A stretch of 64,000 bases of DNA from Candidatus Gastranaerophilales bacterium (GCA_944325105.1 CALUYW010000009.1:1-64000); one strand, 5' to 3'. Shown: positions 6,049 to 16,806, numbered from the stretch's first letter. Notes: generated by a model from the sequence alone, not told the origin. Numbers and translations are program-made.

Positions 6049-8745
6049 ATGAAGTTGAGGCTTTTTGTTTCATTTATCATAATCTTGTTTCCACAAGTTA
6101 TTTTTGCAAGCAACATTGATGTTGCAACTTTTGATGAACTTATTCAATCAGGCACTCAAAGTGTTAGCGGTGATACTATAACTATTACTGACAATTTAAC
6201 CTCTGACAGTTCAATAGGTAACAGTTTTTATACAAAAGATGTTTCGTTTTTGGGGCAAAATCACGGTATTGACGGAAAAGACATATTTGGCGGTTTTGTT
6301 TTGAGTCAGGGTAGTGCTTTTGACAGTTTAAGAATTTTAAATTGCAAAGGACAAATTTATAACAACTCATATTTTGCAGGGGCTATTTTTAATACCACTG
6401 GCACAACTTTAGTTAATAACTCTGCTTTTAGCGGTAATTATGCAGATGCCCAGGGGTTTAATTTCTCTGTTGGCGGAGCTTTATATAACTTTGCTAATGG
6501 CAGGTTTGATATATCAAGTTCGCTTTTTGATAATAATTATGCCCATGGTGCAAGTGCTCAGGGTGGCGCTATTGGTAATGAGGCAGGGTCAAATATTGTT
6601 AATATTGCCGATTCGGTCTTTAATTCAAATTACACCTCTGGTTCTGCCATATCGTATGGTGGTGCAATATACAACGGTAGTGGTGCCACAATGAGTATAA
6701 AAAACTCTCTGTTTAACAATAATTATTCGGAAGCTACCGCAAGTGATGCATATTTGTACGGGGGAAGTATTTATAATACAGGGAATATGAATATAGATAA
6801 CAGCTATTTTTCAAACAATCATATTATTGGAAGCACAAATTCTTTTTCTTACGGTGGGGCAATACATAATAGCTCAAATTTAACAATAACAAATTCAACA
6901 TTTGACAGCAATTACATAAATTCAGATATTGACACCTCTGGCGGTGCTTTATATAACTACCAAAACGGCAACATTATAATAGAAAACTCAACTTTTAAAA
7001 ATAACTATATTGACGCCCAAAATAGCCGGGGAGGTGCTATTGGCAACGAAGGAATTATAACGATAATAAATTCTACATTTGAAAACAATAAAGACACTGA
7101 TGGTTTAAACGATATTTTTAGCAACAATACAATAAATTTTGATGGTAGCGGTACGACAAATATTTTAAGCGGTATAAGAGGCAGTGGTAATATAAATAAA
7201 AACGACTCAGGGGTTTTAAACCTTGGCGGTAATAATTCCAGGTATTCGGGCAATTTTTCTCTAAATGACGGGACGGTCAACTTGCTAGCTGGTAGCAGCT
7301 ACTTTAATGCTTCAGAGACAAGTTTTTCTAACGGTGTTAATTTTAATATGCAAAACGGACAAATAGATGGTGTGAATTTTGGCTCAATGACACTTAGCGG
7401 TCAGTCAAATATTTATCCTGATGTTAATTTATATACAAATACTATGGATACAATTTCTGCTTCAAGTTTGTCGGGTAGCGGCAATATTTATGTGCCGAAT
7501 CTTGCAATTGAGGGTGTTCCGCAAGTAAGTTTTATCTCAATTCCTTTTGCTGATGAAATTTTGAAAAATTCTGTTTCTTATCAAAGTAAAATTATAAACA
7601 CTCCTATTTACAATTATCTCTCTTATTATGATTCTTCAAGCGGCAATTTTGACTTTAGCCGCCAAGGGTTTTATCAGGGCGTTTTTGCTCCGGCAGTTGC
7701 AGCGCAGGCGGCAGGATATTTACTGCAGATTGATACTTTAAATAATGTTTTTTCTAATCTTGATATGGTTATGATTATGGAGAAAAACAAAAAAATCTCT
7801 CTTGATTTTAAAGATAAGTTAGCCTACGGTGGGCAAAATCAATTTATATATTCTCCTCTTGCAATTCCTGAGCAAAGAAGCGGTATATGGTTTAAGCCCT
7901 ATTCTGTTTTTGAAAACATTCCTCTCAAAGGCGGCCCCAAAGTATCTAACGTCGGCTATGGCGGATTAATTGGGGGTGAAAGCGGCTTAATTGATATTAA
8001 AAGGGGCTGGAAATTTCTATATGGAGGGTATGTTTCATACAACGGCTCTCATCAGGCATATGACGGTATCGGAATTTATAACAACGGTGGTTTAGTAGGT
8101 TTAGATGCTGCGTTTTATAAGGGTAACTTTTTTACCCTCTGGAGCGCAAATGTGGGTGCAAACTGTGCTAAAACACACACAGACTTTGGAAGTGATAATT
8201 TTACCATGCTAAATACATCTGTTGCCCAAAAATCAGGATTTAATTTTGAATTTTTTGATAATAAATTTATTTTTCAGCCAAGTGTTATGACCTCATATGC
8301 TTTTGTTAATACTTTTGATTATACTTCAAGTTCGGGGGTTTATATGGACTCAAAGCCACTAAATGCCATACATATTGAACCTCAGATAAAACTAATCGGT
8401 AATTTTAAAAATTATTTGCAGCCTTATTTTGCCGTGTCCTTTGCTTGGAATATTATAGATGACACCAGATTTAGTGCAAATGATGTTTATTTACCCGAGC
8501 TTTCCGTAAAACCTTATGTTCGCTATGGTTTAGGTGTGCAAAAGAGGATAGGCGATACTTTTAGCGGGTTTTTTCAAACTTACATAACAAGCGGCGGCAG
8601 AAATGGTATTGGACTTCAGGCAGGCTTTAGATGGGCACTTGGTAGGGAGAAAAAATATGAGCAAAATAATCCACGAGAAGGTTCTTTGCCTCAAAAACCA
8701 AAACCTAAAATTGTTCTTAATAACATAAAGCCTTTAGAATTTTAG
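6049..8745 (+). CDS. Autotransporter-like outer membrane protein with beta-helix repeats
   Basis: An 898-residue surface protein. A signal peptide (1-20, ending VIFA-S) leads into a passenger domain, roughly 90-440. This is built of repeats of the pattern N-S-x-F-x-N-N-x(n)-G-G-A-I/L-Y/G-N, typical of Pmp-like right-handed beta-helices. The C-terminal third, about 600-862, alternates aromatic and polar residues, as in an autotransporter beta-barrel, and ends near GLQAGFRWALG. Oddly, about 35 hydrophilic residues with a Pro/Lys stretch follow the barrel instead of a terminal Phe signal. It probably acts as an adhesin or surface coat. The gene is monocistronic. Confidence 0.85.
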   Translation: MKLRLFVSFIIILFPQVIFASNIDVATFDELIQSGTQSVSGDTITITDNLTSDSSIGNSFYTKDVSFLGQNHGIDGKDIFGGFVLSQGSAFDSLRILNCKGQIYNNSYFAGAIFNTTGTTLVNNSAFSGNYADAQGFNFSVGGALYNFANGRFDISSSLFDNNYAHGASAQGGAIGNEAGSNIVNIADSVFNSNYTSGSAISYGGAIYNGSGATMSIKNSLFNNNYSEATASDAYLYGGSIYNTGNMNIDNSYFSNNHIIGSTNSFSYGGAIHNSSNLTITNSTFDSNYINSDIDTSGGALYNYQNGNIIIENSTFKNNYIDAQNSRGGAIGNEGIITIINSTFENNKDTDGLNDIFSNNTINFDGSGTTNILSGIRGSGNINKNDSGVLNLGGNNSRYSGNFSLNDGTVNLLAGSSYFNASETSFSNGVNFNMQNGQIDGVNFGSMTLSGQSNIYPDVNLYTNTMDTISASSLSGSGNIYVPNLAIEGVPQVSFISIPFADEILKNSVSYQSKIINTPIYNYLSYYDSSSGNFDFSRQGFYQGVFAPAVAAQAAGYLLQIDTLNNVFSNLDMVMIMEKNKKISLDFKDKLAYGGQNQFIYSPLAIPEQRSGIWFKPYSVFENIPLKGGPKVSNVGYGGLIGGESGLIDIKRGWKFLYGGYVSYNGSHQAYDGIGIYNNGGLVGLDAAFYKGNFFTLWSANVGANCAKTHTDFGSDNFTMLNTSVAQKSGFNFEFFDNKFIFQPSVMTSYAFVNTFDYTSSSGVYMDSKPLNAIHIEPQIKLIGNFKNYLQPYFAVSFAWNIIDDTRFSANDVYLPELSVKPYVRYGLGVQKRIGDTFSGFFQTYITSGGRNGIGLQAGFRWALGREKKYEQNNPREGSLPQKPKPKIVLNNIKPLEF

Positions 8746-8812
8746 TTTATATATCTTAACCTTTCTGTCAATTTTTAAAAACTTTTGTCTTGTATAAAAT
8801 GGGACAAATTGT

Positions 8813-9508
8813 ATGCAAATATCAAAAATATTAAACTTACCATACATTAAAGCTAACTGCAATAACGGTAAACTTACCAAAGCACCTTTTTGTAAGCTTA
8901 ATCAAGATTTGTTTGAAAGAAATGCTGATGTAAATTTTACATCAGCTAAGGTTGCCGATGTAAATCTAAAAAGAAGAACTACAAAAAGACCAATTGAAGC
9001 TTATGTTGCGCAACTTGATTTTTCACTTGAAGATAAAATTTTAATGACGAATTTGTATTCGCTATGGTCTGATACTGATTATATGGAGTCAATTTCGAAT
9101 GCTTTTCTGCGCAAAAAAAATATAAAAACATTTGTAGTTGCGGCAAAAACAAAGAAAAACCTTTCTGCAAAAGATGTAAAAAGTGTTTTTTGTCTTGAGC
9201 TTCAAGACAAGTCAGGCAAAAGAATATGTAATTTAAAATACCTGCAATCAGCTCCGGATATTGCTGACAATCCAAAAAGTTCAATCAGGGGCGCAGGTGA
9301 GCTTGCGCTTTATTATACGGTAAAATATGCAAAAGAGAATGGTTGTAATATGGTGAGCTTAACCAGTACGAACAATTCTTTTTATGAAAATGCCGGTTTT
9401 GAGATGGGCGAAGTGATTTATCCTTGCTCTAATATTTGCTCTTTTTATCTTGATGAAAATGATTATGATTCTTTTTTGAAAAAAATAGAAGAAAAGTATA
9501 AGTTCTAA
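8813..9508 (+). CDS. GNAT-like acetyltransferase, lineage-specific, with N-terminal FT(S) tag
   Basis: A 231-residue protein. The C-terminal half looks like a GNAT fold. SSIRGAGELALYYTVKYAKENGC resembles motif A (acetyl-CoA phosphate loop R-G-x-G-x-L/A), and NNSFYENAGFEMG resembles motif B (FYxxxGF). The first 44 residues are unrelated to GNAT. They begin M-Q-I-S and end V-N-F-T-S, much like the N-terminus of the unknown protein at 32607. The substrate cannot be told; no toxin or partner gene is adjacent. The gene stands alone, with TATAAA about 20 nt upstream. Confidence 0.65.
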   Translation: MQISKILNLPYIKANCNNGKLTKAPFCKLNQDLFERNADVNFTSAKVADVNLKRRTTKRPIEAYVAQLDFSLEDKILMTNLYSLWSDTDYMESISNAFLRKKNIKTFVVAAKTKKNLSAKDVKSVFCLELQDKSGKRICNLKYLQSAPDIADNPKSSIRGAGELALYYTVKYAKENGCNMVSLTSTNNSFYENAGFEMGEVIYPCSNICSFYLDENDYDSFLKKIEEKYKF

Positions 9509-9543
9509 ATTTTATTTTGATTTTACTGTTTTTAAAAACCATA

Positions 9544-9570
9544 TTTACATATTTGCTTTTATGGTATAAT
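9544..9570 (+). promoter_or_regulatory. Candidate promoter of the surface-glycan operon
   Basis: TATAAT at 9565-9570 is preceded by TTTACA at 9544-9549 with a short 15-nt spacer. The leader to fdtA is about 47 nt. It is the only good -10 before the first gene of the operon. Confidence 0.45.
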
Positions 9571-9624
9571 CTTGCTATCTCTGTCTAACATTGCGGCTAT
9601 AATTTTGACTGAACGGATTTATGT

Positions 9625-10038
9625 ATGAACTATAAACTTGTTGATATGAAGGTATTCGGTGATGAAAGGGGGAAGCTGGTTTCGCTTGAAGGCGGCAAGA
9701 ATGTTCCTTTTGAAATTAAACGAGTTTATTATATTTTTGATACACTTCCCGAGCAGGCAAGAGGTATGCATGCGCATAAAAACATGGAACAAATTATTGT
9801 TGCAATGGACGGTTCTTGTCAATTTGTTTTGGATGATGGAAACAAACAGGAAAAAATTTGGCTTAACAGTCCGGATAAGGGTTTGTATATAGGGAAAAAT
9901 ATGTGGAGAGAGATGCGTCATTTTAGCTATGGTTGCAAGTTAATGGTATTGGCGTCAGATTATTATGATGAAAAAGAATACATTAGAAATTACGACGAGT
10001 TTTTAAAAGAGGTAAATAATGATTCATCCTCTATCTGA
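9625..10038 (+). CDS. fdtA: TDP-4-oxo-6-deoxy-alpha-D-glucose 3,4-oxoisomerase (FdtA/QdtA/WxcM-like)
   Basis: Moves the keto group of dTDP-4-keto-6-deoxyglucose from C4 to C3, the first committed step to dTDP-3-amino-3,6-dideoxyhexoses. The 137-residue single cupin carries the family signature ERGKLVSLE and the catalytic RGMHAHK (His49, His51). It opens the glycan operon and overlaps the acetyltransferase gene by 20 nt. With fdtB downstream and rmlA/rmlB at 48-51 kb, the pathway is complete. FdtA (galacto product) and QdtA (gluco product) differ subtly, so the stereochemistry is not settled from sequence alone. Confidence 0.9.
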   Translation: MNYKLVDMKVFGDERGKLVSLEGGKNVPFEIKRVYYIFDTLPEQARGMHAHKNMEQIIVAMDGSCQFVLDDGNKQEKIWLNSPDKGLYIGKNMWREMRHFSYGCKLMVLASDYYDEKEYIRNYDEFLKEVNNDSSSI

Positions 10039-10468
10039 TGTTAAAACAAAAAATATAGGTGAAGATACCAACATTTGGCAATTTTGCGTTGTTCTTGAGG
10101 GTGCGGTTATTGGTAGCGGCTGTAATATTTGTTCTCACTGTTTTATAGAAAATAAAGTTGTAATAGGCAATGACGTTACTGTCAAGAACGGTGTTTCTTT
10201 GTATGACGGTATAACCATAGAAGACAATGTGTTTATAGGCCCAAACGCTTCTTTCTGTAACGATAAATATCCAAAGTCAAAAAACAAAAATTTTAAACTG
10301 GCGCCTATTCTTGTCAAAAAAGGTGCTTCAATAGGTGCAAATGCAACAATACTCCCGGGTGTTACAATTGGGGAGAATGCTCTTGTTGCTGCGGGTGCTG
10401 TTGTAGTTGAAGATGTGCCGGATGGTGTGGTGTATATAAATTCTGAAAGAGTGAAAAATGGAAGATAA
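10019..10468 (+). CDS. fdtC: Hexapeptide-repeat acetyltransferase, probable dTDP-3-amino-3,6-dideoxyhexose N-acetyltransferase
   Basis: A 149-residue left-handed beta-helix protein. I/V-G-x-x-x isoleucine-patch repeats run almost end to end ([56 protein letters not shown]). The family acetylates the 3-amino group made by FdtB, giving dTDP-Fuc3NAc or Qui3NAc. The motif SHCFIEN followed by CNDKYPKSK is typical of the FdtC/QdtC/WlbB group. It overlaps fdtA and the next gene by 11 nt, so translation is coupled. Confidence 0.85.
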   Translation: MIHPLSDVKTKNIGEDTNIWQFCVVLEGAVIGSGCNICSHCFIENKVVIGNDVTVKNGVSLYDGITIEDNVFIGPNASFCNDKYPKSKNKNFKLAPILVKKGASIGANATILPGVTIGENALVAAGAVVVEDVPDGVVYINSERVKNGR

Positions 10469-11615
10469 AATAGTAAAAACAATTACAGTATTTGTTCCAG
10501 GCTCAATGTGCAATCTCAGGTGTCATTACTGCTATGTTTCCCAGTGTTTGGATGAAAGTCATTTGGAAAAGCCTTCTTATGATTATCCTCTTGAAACAAT
10601 GATAAAAGCATTTTCAAAAAAAAGACTTGGTGGTCTGGCGGAGATTACTGTTATTTCAAACGGTGAAACCCTCATGGATGATACGATTATTCCGTTTATA
10701 CACGGTTTATTGAAAGAAGGGCATGTGGTAACACTTGTCACAAATCTGACCCTTAATAACAAAATTGACCAATTGCTTGATTTTCCGCAAGAATATTTAA
10801 AAAGACTTATTGTAAAAGGCTCTCTGCATTGGCTGGAATTAAAAAGAACAAATAAAGTCGATGATTATTTTAATAATATGAAAAAAGTCCTTTCAAAAGG
10901 TGCTTCAAGTTATCCTTTCTTGGTGCTTTCCGAAGATTATATGAAATATGTTGATGAAATTTTGGAAACATGTAAAGAAAAGATTGGTACAACTCCTCAT
11001 TGTACTCCAAATTTTACTTTTGATGAGAAAACTGATTTAAAAAGAGGTGGTGCAATTAAAACTTCTCCTGAGTGCACAAAAGAATTTGTGGATTATGTGG
11101 ATAAGAACTTTGACTCAAGAATTTTTGACGCTTGTGTAAAATACATTGATATTGACCCAAAGAAGACATTCTGCTATGCGGGCGATTGGAGTTTTAATGT
11201 TAGTCTAAAAGACGGCGCAATGAAAAAATGCCACGGTTGTAAGCCGGAGGCTAATTTCTACGAAAATCTTGACAAGCTTCCGAAGTTGTCACCGATTGGT
11301 ACAAATTGTCAAATTGCAAGTTGTACATTGCAGTACAATTTTGTTGCGCAAGGACTTCTTCCTGATGCTCCACAAGTCGATACTTACGGTAAAATGATTG
11401 CAAAACCGGGGATTATAAATGATGAAGTGGTTAATTTGCTTGATTTTAGATATACGGATGACCATAGGCAGTTAAGTAAGAAAGAACAAGAGAAAATTAA
11501 TAAAAAAGTAAATGAGTTTTATGAATTATCCGATCACAGGTACAAATATAAGATAATGTATAAAATTTGGAAGTATTTGGATAGCAAGCTTAAAAGAAAG
11601 GGTATTATCAGATGA
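10458..11615 (+). CDS. Radical SAM enzyme (first of a pair) in the glycan operon
   Basis: A 385-residue protein. Cys18-x3-Cys22-x2-Cys25 ([10 protein letters not shown]) is the radical SAM [4Fe-4S] motif. ISNGETL is a plausible SAM-binding segment. A second Cys set lies in the C-terminal half ([21 protein letters not shown]), like a SPASM/Twitch domain holding auxiliary clusters. The C-terminal tail is basic and aromatic. SPASM enzymes modify peptides, sugars or other substrates. In this operon the substrate may be a nucleotide sugar or a lipid-linked glycan, but no known enzyme can be named. Its stop overlaps the next start (ATGA). Confidence 0.85.
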   Translation: MEDKIVKTITVFVPGSMCNLRCHYCYVSQCLDESHLEKPSYDYPLETMIKAFSKKRLGGLAEITVISNGETLMDDTIIPFIHGLLKEGHVVTLVTNLTLNNKIDQLLDFPQEYLKRLIVKGSLHWLELKRTNKVDDYFNNMKKVLSKGASSYPFLVLSEDYMKYVDEILETCKEKIGTTPHCTPNFTFDEKTDLKRGGAIKTSPECTKEFVDYVDKNFDSRIFDACVKYIDIDPKKTFCYAGDWSFNVSLKDGAMKKCHGCKPEANFYENLDKLPKLSPIGTNCQIASCTLQYNFVAQGLLPDAPQVDTYGKMIAKPGIINDEVVNLLDFRYTDDHRQLSKKEQEKINKKVNEFYELSDHRYKYKIMYKIWKYLDSKLKRKGIIR

Positions 11616-12625
11616 GCTTGTATGATTTTGTTTTAAAAAAATACTTTCAAGTAATGAATAACCTTTCCGGTCGTGGCTTTGCGGATAATATTCCTTGTCT
11701 GCGTTATTTTAGGGATTTTTGGCTGCATATTGTAGAAAAAGAAAATGCCGAGTTGCGTGAAAGATATTATTCGGGTCAAATCATTGAAGATGAGGCCTTT
11801 GTCAGATTGGCAAAAAAATTTAAAAACAAGAATGTAATTCCTTTTATGGATTTGTGTGTTGGGACAAAATGCACACTAAATTGTCGTGATTGCACACAAT
11901 GGTTACCTTATCTTAAGAATAGGGAAATGTTTAGTGCAAAGAGAATCATTGATGATTTAGAAAAATTGTTCAAATACGTCGATTATATTCATTTTATTTC
12001 CCCGCTTGGCGGAGAGCCATTTTTGAATCCTGAAATTGCAGAGATATTAGAATATTTAATTGAGATGTCTAATAAAGGAAAAATAGGATATATAAGATTA
12101 GTTACTAACGGCACTATTTTTCCAAAAGATAATGTCCTTAAGTGTTTTCATCATCAGAATATAGGTATCCTTGTTAGCAATTACGACGGCGTGCTTAATA
12201 ATGCTGCAATGAACAATAAAAAGCAACTTATTGATTATTTTAAAAATAATAAATTAAACTATTTTTCTCCAGAGGGTTTTAAATGGTTTGATTTAGGTAT
12301 ATATAACGGTAAATATGGTAAGAAAAAAAATGAGTTGATTGATACTTTTAAGACTTGTTTTGCTCATAATTGCACGGGTTTTTACGATGGGGTGTTGTAC
12401 CGTTGTGCGCGTTCATATGCGGTTGTTAATATTGACGGTATTAAGCCTGCCGGTGAACAATGTATAGATATTGGTGCTATTAAATCAAAAAAAGATATGA
12501 AGAGTAAACTAAGAAAATTTTATTCTCTGCGCTATCTTGATGCTTGTGATTATTGTGTTAATAATAACAAAAGATGCCAAGTGGAGCCTGCAGTTCAAGT
12601 TGAAAGCAGGGTACATAACTTATGA
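11612..12625 (+). CDS. Radical SAM enzyme (second of a pair) in the glycan operon
   Basis: A 337-residue protein, distinct from its neighbour. About 80 helical residues come first, then Cys87-x3-Cys91-x2-Cys94 (KCTLNCRDC). SPLGGEPFLNPEI matches the GGEP SAM-binding motif, and VTNGT is present. The C-terminus has further Cys (CFAHNC, YRCARS, CDYCVNNNKRC), suggesting a SPASM-like auxiliary cluster. It is joined to its neighbours by 4-nt overlaps on both sides, so it is made in step with the first radical SAM enzyme and the sulfotransferase. The chemistry is not known. Confidence 0.87.
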   Translation: MSLYDFVLKKYFQVMNNLSGRGFADNIPCLRYFRDFWLHIVEKENAELRERYYSGQIIEDEAFVRLAKKFKNKNVIPFMDLCVGTKCTLNCRDCTQWLPYLKNREMFSAKRIIDDLEKLFKYVDYIHFISPLGGEPFLNPEIAEILEYLIEMSNKGKIGYIRLVTNGTIFPKDNVLKCFHHQNIGILVSNYDGVLNNAAMNNKKQLIDYFKNNKLNYFSPEGFKWFDLGIYNGKYGKKKNELIDTFKTCFAHNCTGFYDGVLYRCARSYAVVNIDGIKPAGEQCIDIGAIKSKKDMKSKLRKFYSLRYLDACDYCVNNNKRCQVEPAVQVESRVHNL

Positions 12626-13620
12626 AAAAAATTCTTTTAGTTGGGTATGGACATTCTGGAGTTTCTTTTTTAAGAGATTTTTTTGCCGAATTTGATTCTG
12701 TATATACTTCGCCTGCTGAGTTTTGGATTTTTATAATGTCCGGTGGAATTTTTGACTTACAGACGGTTTTTGAGAGAAATTCTAACTTTATTGATGATTC
12801 AACCATAAGAAGATTTTATAAACTAGTGGATTATATATATAAAAGTGACTACTTTAGCGAATATAATGAGGAATTTTATTGTTTTTCATATGAGTTTATT
12901 AACTCTTTTCGCATTGGCGTGACCGATCATTCAATGAGATGGAATTCTCCTACTGAAAAAATTATTTTTCCGGAATTTAAAAAGCTGCCAAAATTTCTTT
13001 CAAAAATGTTAAAAAACAAAGTGTATGACAACGTGACAAAAATAAATTACGATGACTGCATTTATTTTTTAGATGCAATATCAAAAGAAGAGTATATAGG
13101 GGTTGCAAAAAAATATCTTGAAAAGATTTTTGCATTATTTCCAAAAAAGGATTATTTGGCACTTGTTCACCCTATAATGGTTAGTGGCAAATATGATGAG
13201 CAATTAAAGTATTTTGATGATTCGGTAATTATAAGAATTTCAAGAGATCCGAGGGATGTATTCATTGATTTTAAGCGAGCGTATTCGGATGGAAACAAGA
13301 CAGTGTCTGCATATGAGTTTGTAAAATATGTAAGAAAACGTCATTTTTATGATGATTATAATGCAGGCTTAAAGACATTGAATTCGCCTTTACTGCTTGA
13401 TATTCAGTTTGAAGACTTTATACTTAATTACAACAAGGTTGAGAAACAAATTCTTGATTTTTGCGGTATAAATCCTGCTGAACATGTAAGAAGAAAACAG
13501 CTTTCAAATCCTGAAATATCAAGAAAAAATGTGGGACTTTATAAGACCTATAAAAATCAAGATGAGATAAAATACATCGAAGAACAGCTTGAAGATTACC
13601 TGTACAAAGATGCAATTTAA
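12622..13620 (+). CDS. Sulfotransferase family protein
   Basis: A 332-residue protein with the two PAPS-binding parts of the sulfotransferase fold. The N-terminal loop is VGYGHSGVSFLRDFF (residues 7-21), standing in for the usual PKSGTTW-like loop. The 3'-phosphate motif is IRISRDPRDVFIDFKR, followed by the LDIQFEDFILNYNKVEKQILDFCGI helix that ends many of these proteins. The family transfers sulfate from PAPS to sugars or other acceptors. In this operon the acceptor is probably the surface glycan. No PAPS synthesis genes are in the window. Confidence 0.8.
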   Translation: MKKILLVGYGHSGVSFLRDFFAEFDSVYTSPAEFWIFIMSGGIFDLQTVFERNSNFIDDSTIRRFYKLVDYIYKSDYFSEYNEEFYCFSYEFINSFRIGVTDHSMRWNSPTEKIIFPEFKKLPKFLSKMLKNKVYDNVTKINYDDCIYFLDAISKEEYIGVAKKYLEKIFALFPKKDYLALVHPIMVSGKYDEQLKYFDDSVIIRISRDPRDVFIDFKRAYSDGNKTVSAYEFVKYVRKRHFYDDYNAGLKTLNSPLLLDIQFEDFILNYNKVEKQILDFCGINPAEHVRRKQLSNPEISRKNVGLYKTYKNQDEIKYIEEQLEDYLYKDAI

Positions 13621-13638
13621 CCATTGAAAGGAGCTTAA

Positions 13639-14334
13639 ATGAAGCATTACGAGCTAATTGAGCAATATAAAAAACTACACGCTTCTGATGAACAATACGG
13701 CACATCTGCTTTTATGTACATTCAAGAAATTTGTTTATTCATAAGACAATTAAGGCCTAAGTCTATTCTTGATTATGGCTGTGGTAAGGGACATCTCGTA
13801 GATGCCTTGAAATATATATTTAGGGATAATATTGCTTTTTATAAATATGACCCTTCTATCGAAGAGTTTTCATCGTTGCCTGTACAAAAAGCTGATTTAA
13901 TAATTAATACAGATGTTTTAGAGCATATACCATATGACAAAATTGACTCTGTTTTACAAGAAATGAGCGAAATTTCCCAAAATGTCGTATTCGGACTTGC
14001 TCATTACCCTGCTGCAACAATATTGCCAAATGGTCAAAATGCTCACTGTATAGTTGAGATGCCAAAATGGTACAAGGAAAAATTAAAGAAATATTTTCCA
14101 AATATAAAGATACTAAAATGGAGGCAGCGCGATTGTACAATGGCTGTTTCGTTTAAATTAAGCAGAAGGACAAAAGCCCGCTATTTAGAAATTGTGGGGT
14201 GTAAGGCGGGTGTGCTTGAATATTTAAAAGATGTTGCACTTCCAAAGTTTAAGTCATTTTTGTACCGTAAAAATGAGCAAAAAAGTAAAAAGTATAAAAC
14301 TTTATTTGAGCAAAACTATCACGACTTGATGTAA
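13639..14334 (+). CDS. Class I SAM-dependent methyltransferase
   Basis: A 231-residue Rossmann-type methyltransferase. Motif I is ILDYGCGKGHLVDAL (Asp45, Gly47, Gly49), and INTDVLEHIPYDKI is the motif IV region often seen in glycan and lipid methyltransferases. The C-terminus is Lys/Arg rich. It follows the sulfotransferase after 18 nt with a strong AAAGGAG Shine-Dalgarno. It may methylate a sugar or glycerol group of the same glycan; the acceptor is unknown. Confidence 0.83.
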   Translation: MKHYELIEQYKKLHASDEQYGTSAFMYIQEICLFIRQLRPKSILDYGCGKGHLVDALKYIFRDNIAFYKYDPSIEEFSSLPVQKADLIINTDVLEHIPYDKIDSVLQEMSEISQNVVFGLAHYPAATILPNGQNAHCIVEMPKWYKEKLKKYFPNIKILKWRQRDCTMAVSFKLSRRTKARYLEIVGCKAGVLEYLKDVALPKFKSFLYRKNEQKSKKYKTLFEQNYHDLM

Positions 14335-14351
14335 AGGGCTGAGCAGATTAC

Positions 14352-15722
14352 ATGGCGAAGATTTTAGTTACATTTTGGCAATCAAAAATTGGAGACAGTC
14401 TGAATAATTTAATTTGTTATTACGAGTCTTTTGCAAAAGAGCTAAAAGATTGTGGTAACGAGGTTCTGCTGATAAATAAAAGTTTATTTGCAAATGATTA
14501 TTTTAAACCGGATGTAAGGCATCAAGAATACTTAATGCAAAAAGTTAAGGATTTTAATCCTGACTTAATAGTGGCGTTTAACAATCAGGTTTTTAACGGT
14601 CTGTTTGAAAGTACGAGTTGTCCTGTTTTGCTTTTTGATGCAGACGCTTCTTACTTGTTTTCTTCAAAAGAAACCATAAAAAAACATCTCGATAGGTATT
14701 TTATGGTAACACATTATAACAGTTGGGAAAATTCATATCCACAACTAGGTTTTTCAAAAGACAGAGTGTGTACTATTCATATCGCAACTTCTTTAAAGAA
14801 AGAAGAAAAAAATCAGGATAAAAATATTTCTTTTATTGGTACAAAATTTTTGGGTACATTAACGCCAAATCTAAAAAAACTGATTAATAATAATGGCTTA
14901 AACTTATATAAAATGCTCCTTGAGTTTTGGCAGACTAAAAACTTTAACTATGAAGATTTAATGAAAAAATACTGCAATGGGTATGAATATAATGATTTTG
15001 ATATTGCATATATTTTTGACTACAGAAGTTATGTACTCTCATCAATTCTAGATTTAGGTTTAAATTTGTACGGGGTAAATTGGAAACTCGGAGAAGATAA
15101 TAATATTGCGCTTATGTCGGCATTTGATGATATTCCAAAATTTTCCCTTAAACATAATCAGGATGTATATAACGAGTCTAAAATCTGCTTGAGTATATCT
15201 CATCCCCAAACAAGGGGTTATGCCTTTCCATGGCGCGTATATGACATTATGGCGACAAACGGTCTTTTGATAAGTTCAAGAAGCGACCTTTTAAATGAAC
15301 TGACAAAAGGCATTGTAAAAATACCAATGTATGAGTCGCCGTATGAGGCTCGTGAGTTGTGTTTAAAATATTTAAAAGACGAAAATTTGAGAAAAGATAT
15401 TGTGGCTGCATCAAATGAATTTATTGAAAAATGTGGCAGATGGAAGGATAATTTTAAAACAATTCAAGATATTACCGGCGTAAGGCTTATAAATCAAGCG
15501 GAGCAGACTGTTTCAGATTTTGCGATAGTTGAGTGTCTTGATTCGGATAAAAATGAGAAGTGCAAAAAGAAAAGCGCCCTTAAAACCGGACTCAAAAATA
15601 TAATAAACGGTTTTTCCCTAATATTGATGAGTTTGCCTCTTATCAGGTTCTTGTTTTCACAAAAAGTGAGACAAAAAGTGTATAATTCGATAATAAAATA
15701 TAGAGATGAAGAGCATGATTAA
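14352..15722 (+). CDS. CgeB-like (GT-B) glycosyltransferase with C-terminal membrane anchor
   Basis: A 456-residue protein. The first part ([16 protein letters not shown]) and the late motif [31 protein letters not shown], followed by P-Y-E-A-R-E-L, match the CgeB/YkvP group of GT-B transferases. There the Arg and Glu/Asp in the second domain hold the nucleotide sugar. Residues about 415-432 ([19 protein letters not shown]) are hydrophobic and flanked by Lys/Arg, so it may sit on the inner membrane face. It overlaps fdtB by up to 17 nt. Confidence 0.78.
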   Translation: MAKILVTFWQSKIGDSLNNLICYYESFAKELKDCGNEVLLINKSLFANDYFKPDVRHQEYLMQKVKDFNPDLIVAFNNQVFNGLFESTSCPVLLFDADASYLFSSKETIKKHLDRYFMVTHYNSWENSYPQLGFSKDRVCTIHIATSLKKEEKNQDKNISFIGTKFLGTLTPNLKKLINNNGLNLYKMLLEFWQTKNFNYEDLMKKYCNGYEYNDFDIAYIFDYRSYVLSSILDLGLNLYGVNWKLGEDNNIALMSAFDDIPKFSLKHNQDVYNESKICLSISHPQTRGYAFPWRVYDIMATNGLLISSRSDLLNELTKGIVKIPMYESPYEARELCLKYLKDENLRKDIVAASNEFIEKCGRWKDNFKTIQDITGVRLINQAEQTVSDFAIVECLDSDKNEKCKKKSALKTGLKNIINGFSLILMSLPLIRFLFSQKVRQKVYNSIIKYRDEEHD

Positions 15723-16806
15723 ATTTTTAAATTTAAAGAAAATAAACGAGAGATACCGTAGCGAGATTGATTTAAGGATTAAAAAAGTTCTGGACTCGGG
15801 CTGGTATATACTGGGCAATGAGTGTAAAGTTTTTGAGGAAAATTTTGCTAAGTACATAGGCGCAAAACATTGTATTGGCTGTGCAAACGGGCTTGATGCT
15901 CTAAATCTTATAATAAGGGCGTACGGCTTTAGTCAGGGTGACGAAATAATTGTTCCTGCAAATACTTATATCGCATCAATTCTTGCCATCTCTCAAAATG
16001 GCTGCACTCCTGTTCTTGTTGAACCGGATATTGAAACTTATAACATTAATCCTGATTTAATAGAAGAAAAAATAACCGATAAAACAAAGGCGATAATGGT
16101 TGTTCACTTGTATGGGCAAGCAGTTCAAATGCAAAAAATAACAGAAATTGCAAAGCGCCATAATTTAAAAATCATTGAGGACTCGGCTCAAGCCCATGGC
16201 AGCGTTTTAAACGGCGTGAAGTGCGGTGTATTGGGCGATGCAAGCGGATTCTCTTTTTATCCCGGAAAAAATCTCGGTGCACTTGGCGATGGAGGTTGTG
16301 TTACTACAAATGATGATGAACTAGCCAAAAAAATAAGAGCTATTGCAAATTATGGCTCGGATTATAAATATCACCATATTTATAAAGGTACTAATTCAAG
16401 GTTGGATGAAATTCAGGCTGCAATATTAGATGTTAAACTAAAGTATTTGGATGATGATAATAACCGTCGCAGAGAGATTTCAAAGTATTTTAGGGAAAAT
16501 ATTAAAAATTCTAATATTATTTTGCCAAAAACTCATCATGAAATGTCTCACGTTTGGCACATCTTTGCAGTTAGGGTGTGCAATAGGGATGATTTCCAAA
16601 AATACCTTGAAGAAAGAGGTATTCAAACAAATATACACTATCCTACGCCTCCTCACAAACAAGGTGCTTATGTTGAATGGCAAAACGCAAAATATCCTAT
16701 AACAGAAAAAATCCATGATGAGATTATCTCTATTCCAATGTCCCCTGTATTAGATGATATTGAAGTAGAAAAAATAGTAGAGGTGATAAATGGATATAAG
16801 CTTTAA
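15706..16806 (+). CDS. fdtB: dTDP-3-amino-3,6-dideoxyhexose transaminase (DegT/DnrJ/EryC1/StrS family)
   Basis: A PLP enzyme that aminates the 3-keto sugar made by FdtA, using glutamate. The 366 residues cover the full fold. The PLP lysine is Lys188 in [14 protein letters not shown], with the preceding EDSAQAHG motif and the cofactor segment GCANGLDAL. The [11 protein letters not shown] and [11 protein letters not shown] segments match the FdtB/QdtB group. Two in-frame starts are possible (ATG at 15706 or 15715); GAAGAG just before 15715 favours the shorter one slightly. Its position inside the operon with fdtA and fdtC supports the assignment. Confidence 0.9.
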   Translation: MKSMIKFLNLKKINERYRSEIDLRIKKVLDSGWYILGNECKVFEENFAKYIGAKHCIGCANGLDALNLIIRAYGFSQGDEIIVPANTYIASILAISQNGCTPVLVEPDIETYNINPDLIEEKITDKTKAIMVVHLYGQAVQMQKITEIAKRHNLKIIEDSAQAHGSVLNGVKCGVLGDASGFSFYPGKNLGALGDGGCVTTNDDELAKKIRAIANYGSDYKYHHIYKGTNSRLDEIQAAILDVKLKYLDDDNNRRREISKYFRENIKNSNIILPKTHHEMSHVWHIFAVRVCNRDDFQKYLEERGIQTNIHYPTPPHKQGAYVEWQNAKYPITEKIHDEIISIPMSPVLDDIEVEKIVEVINGYKL

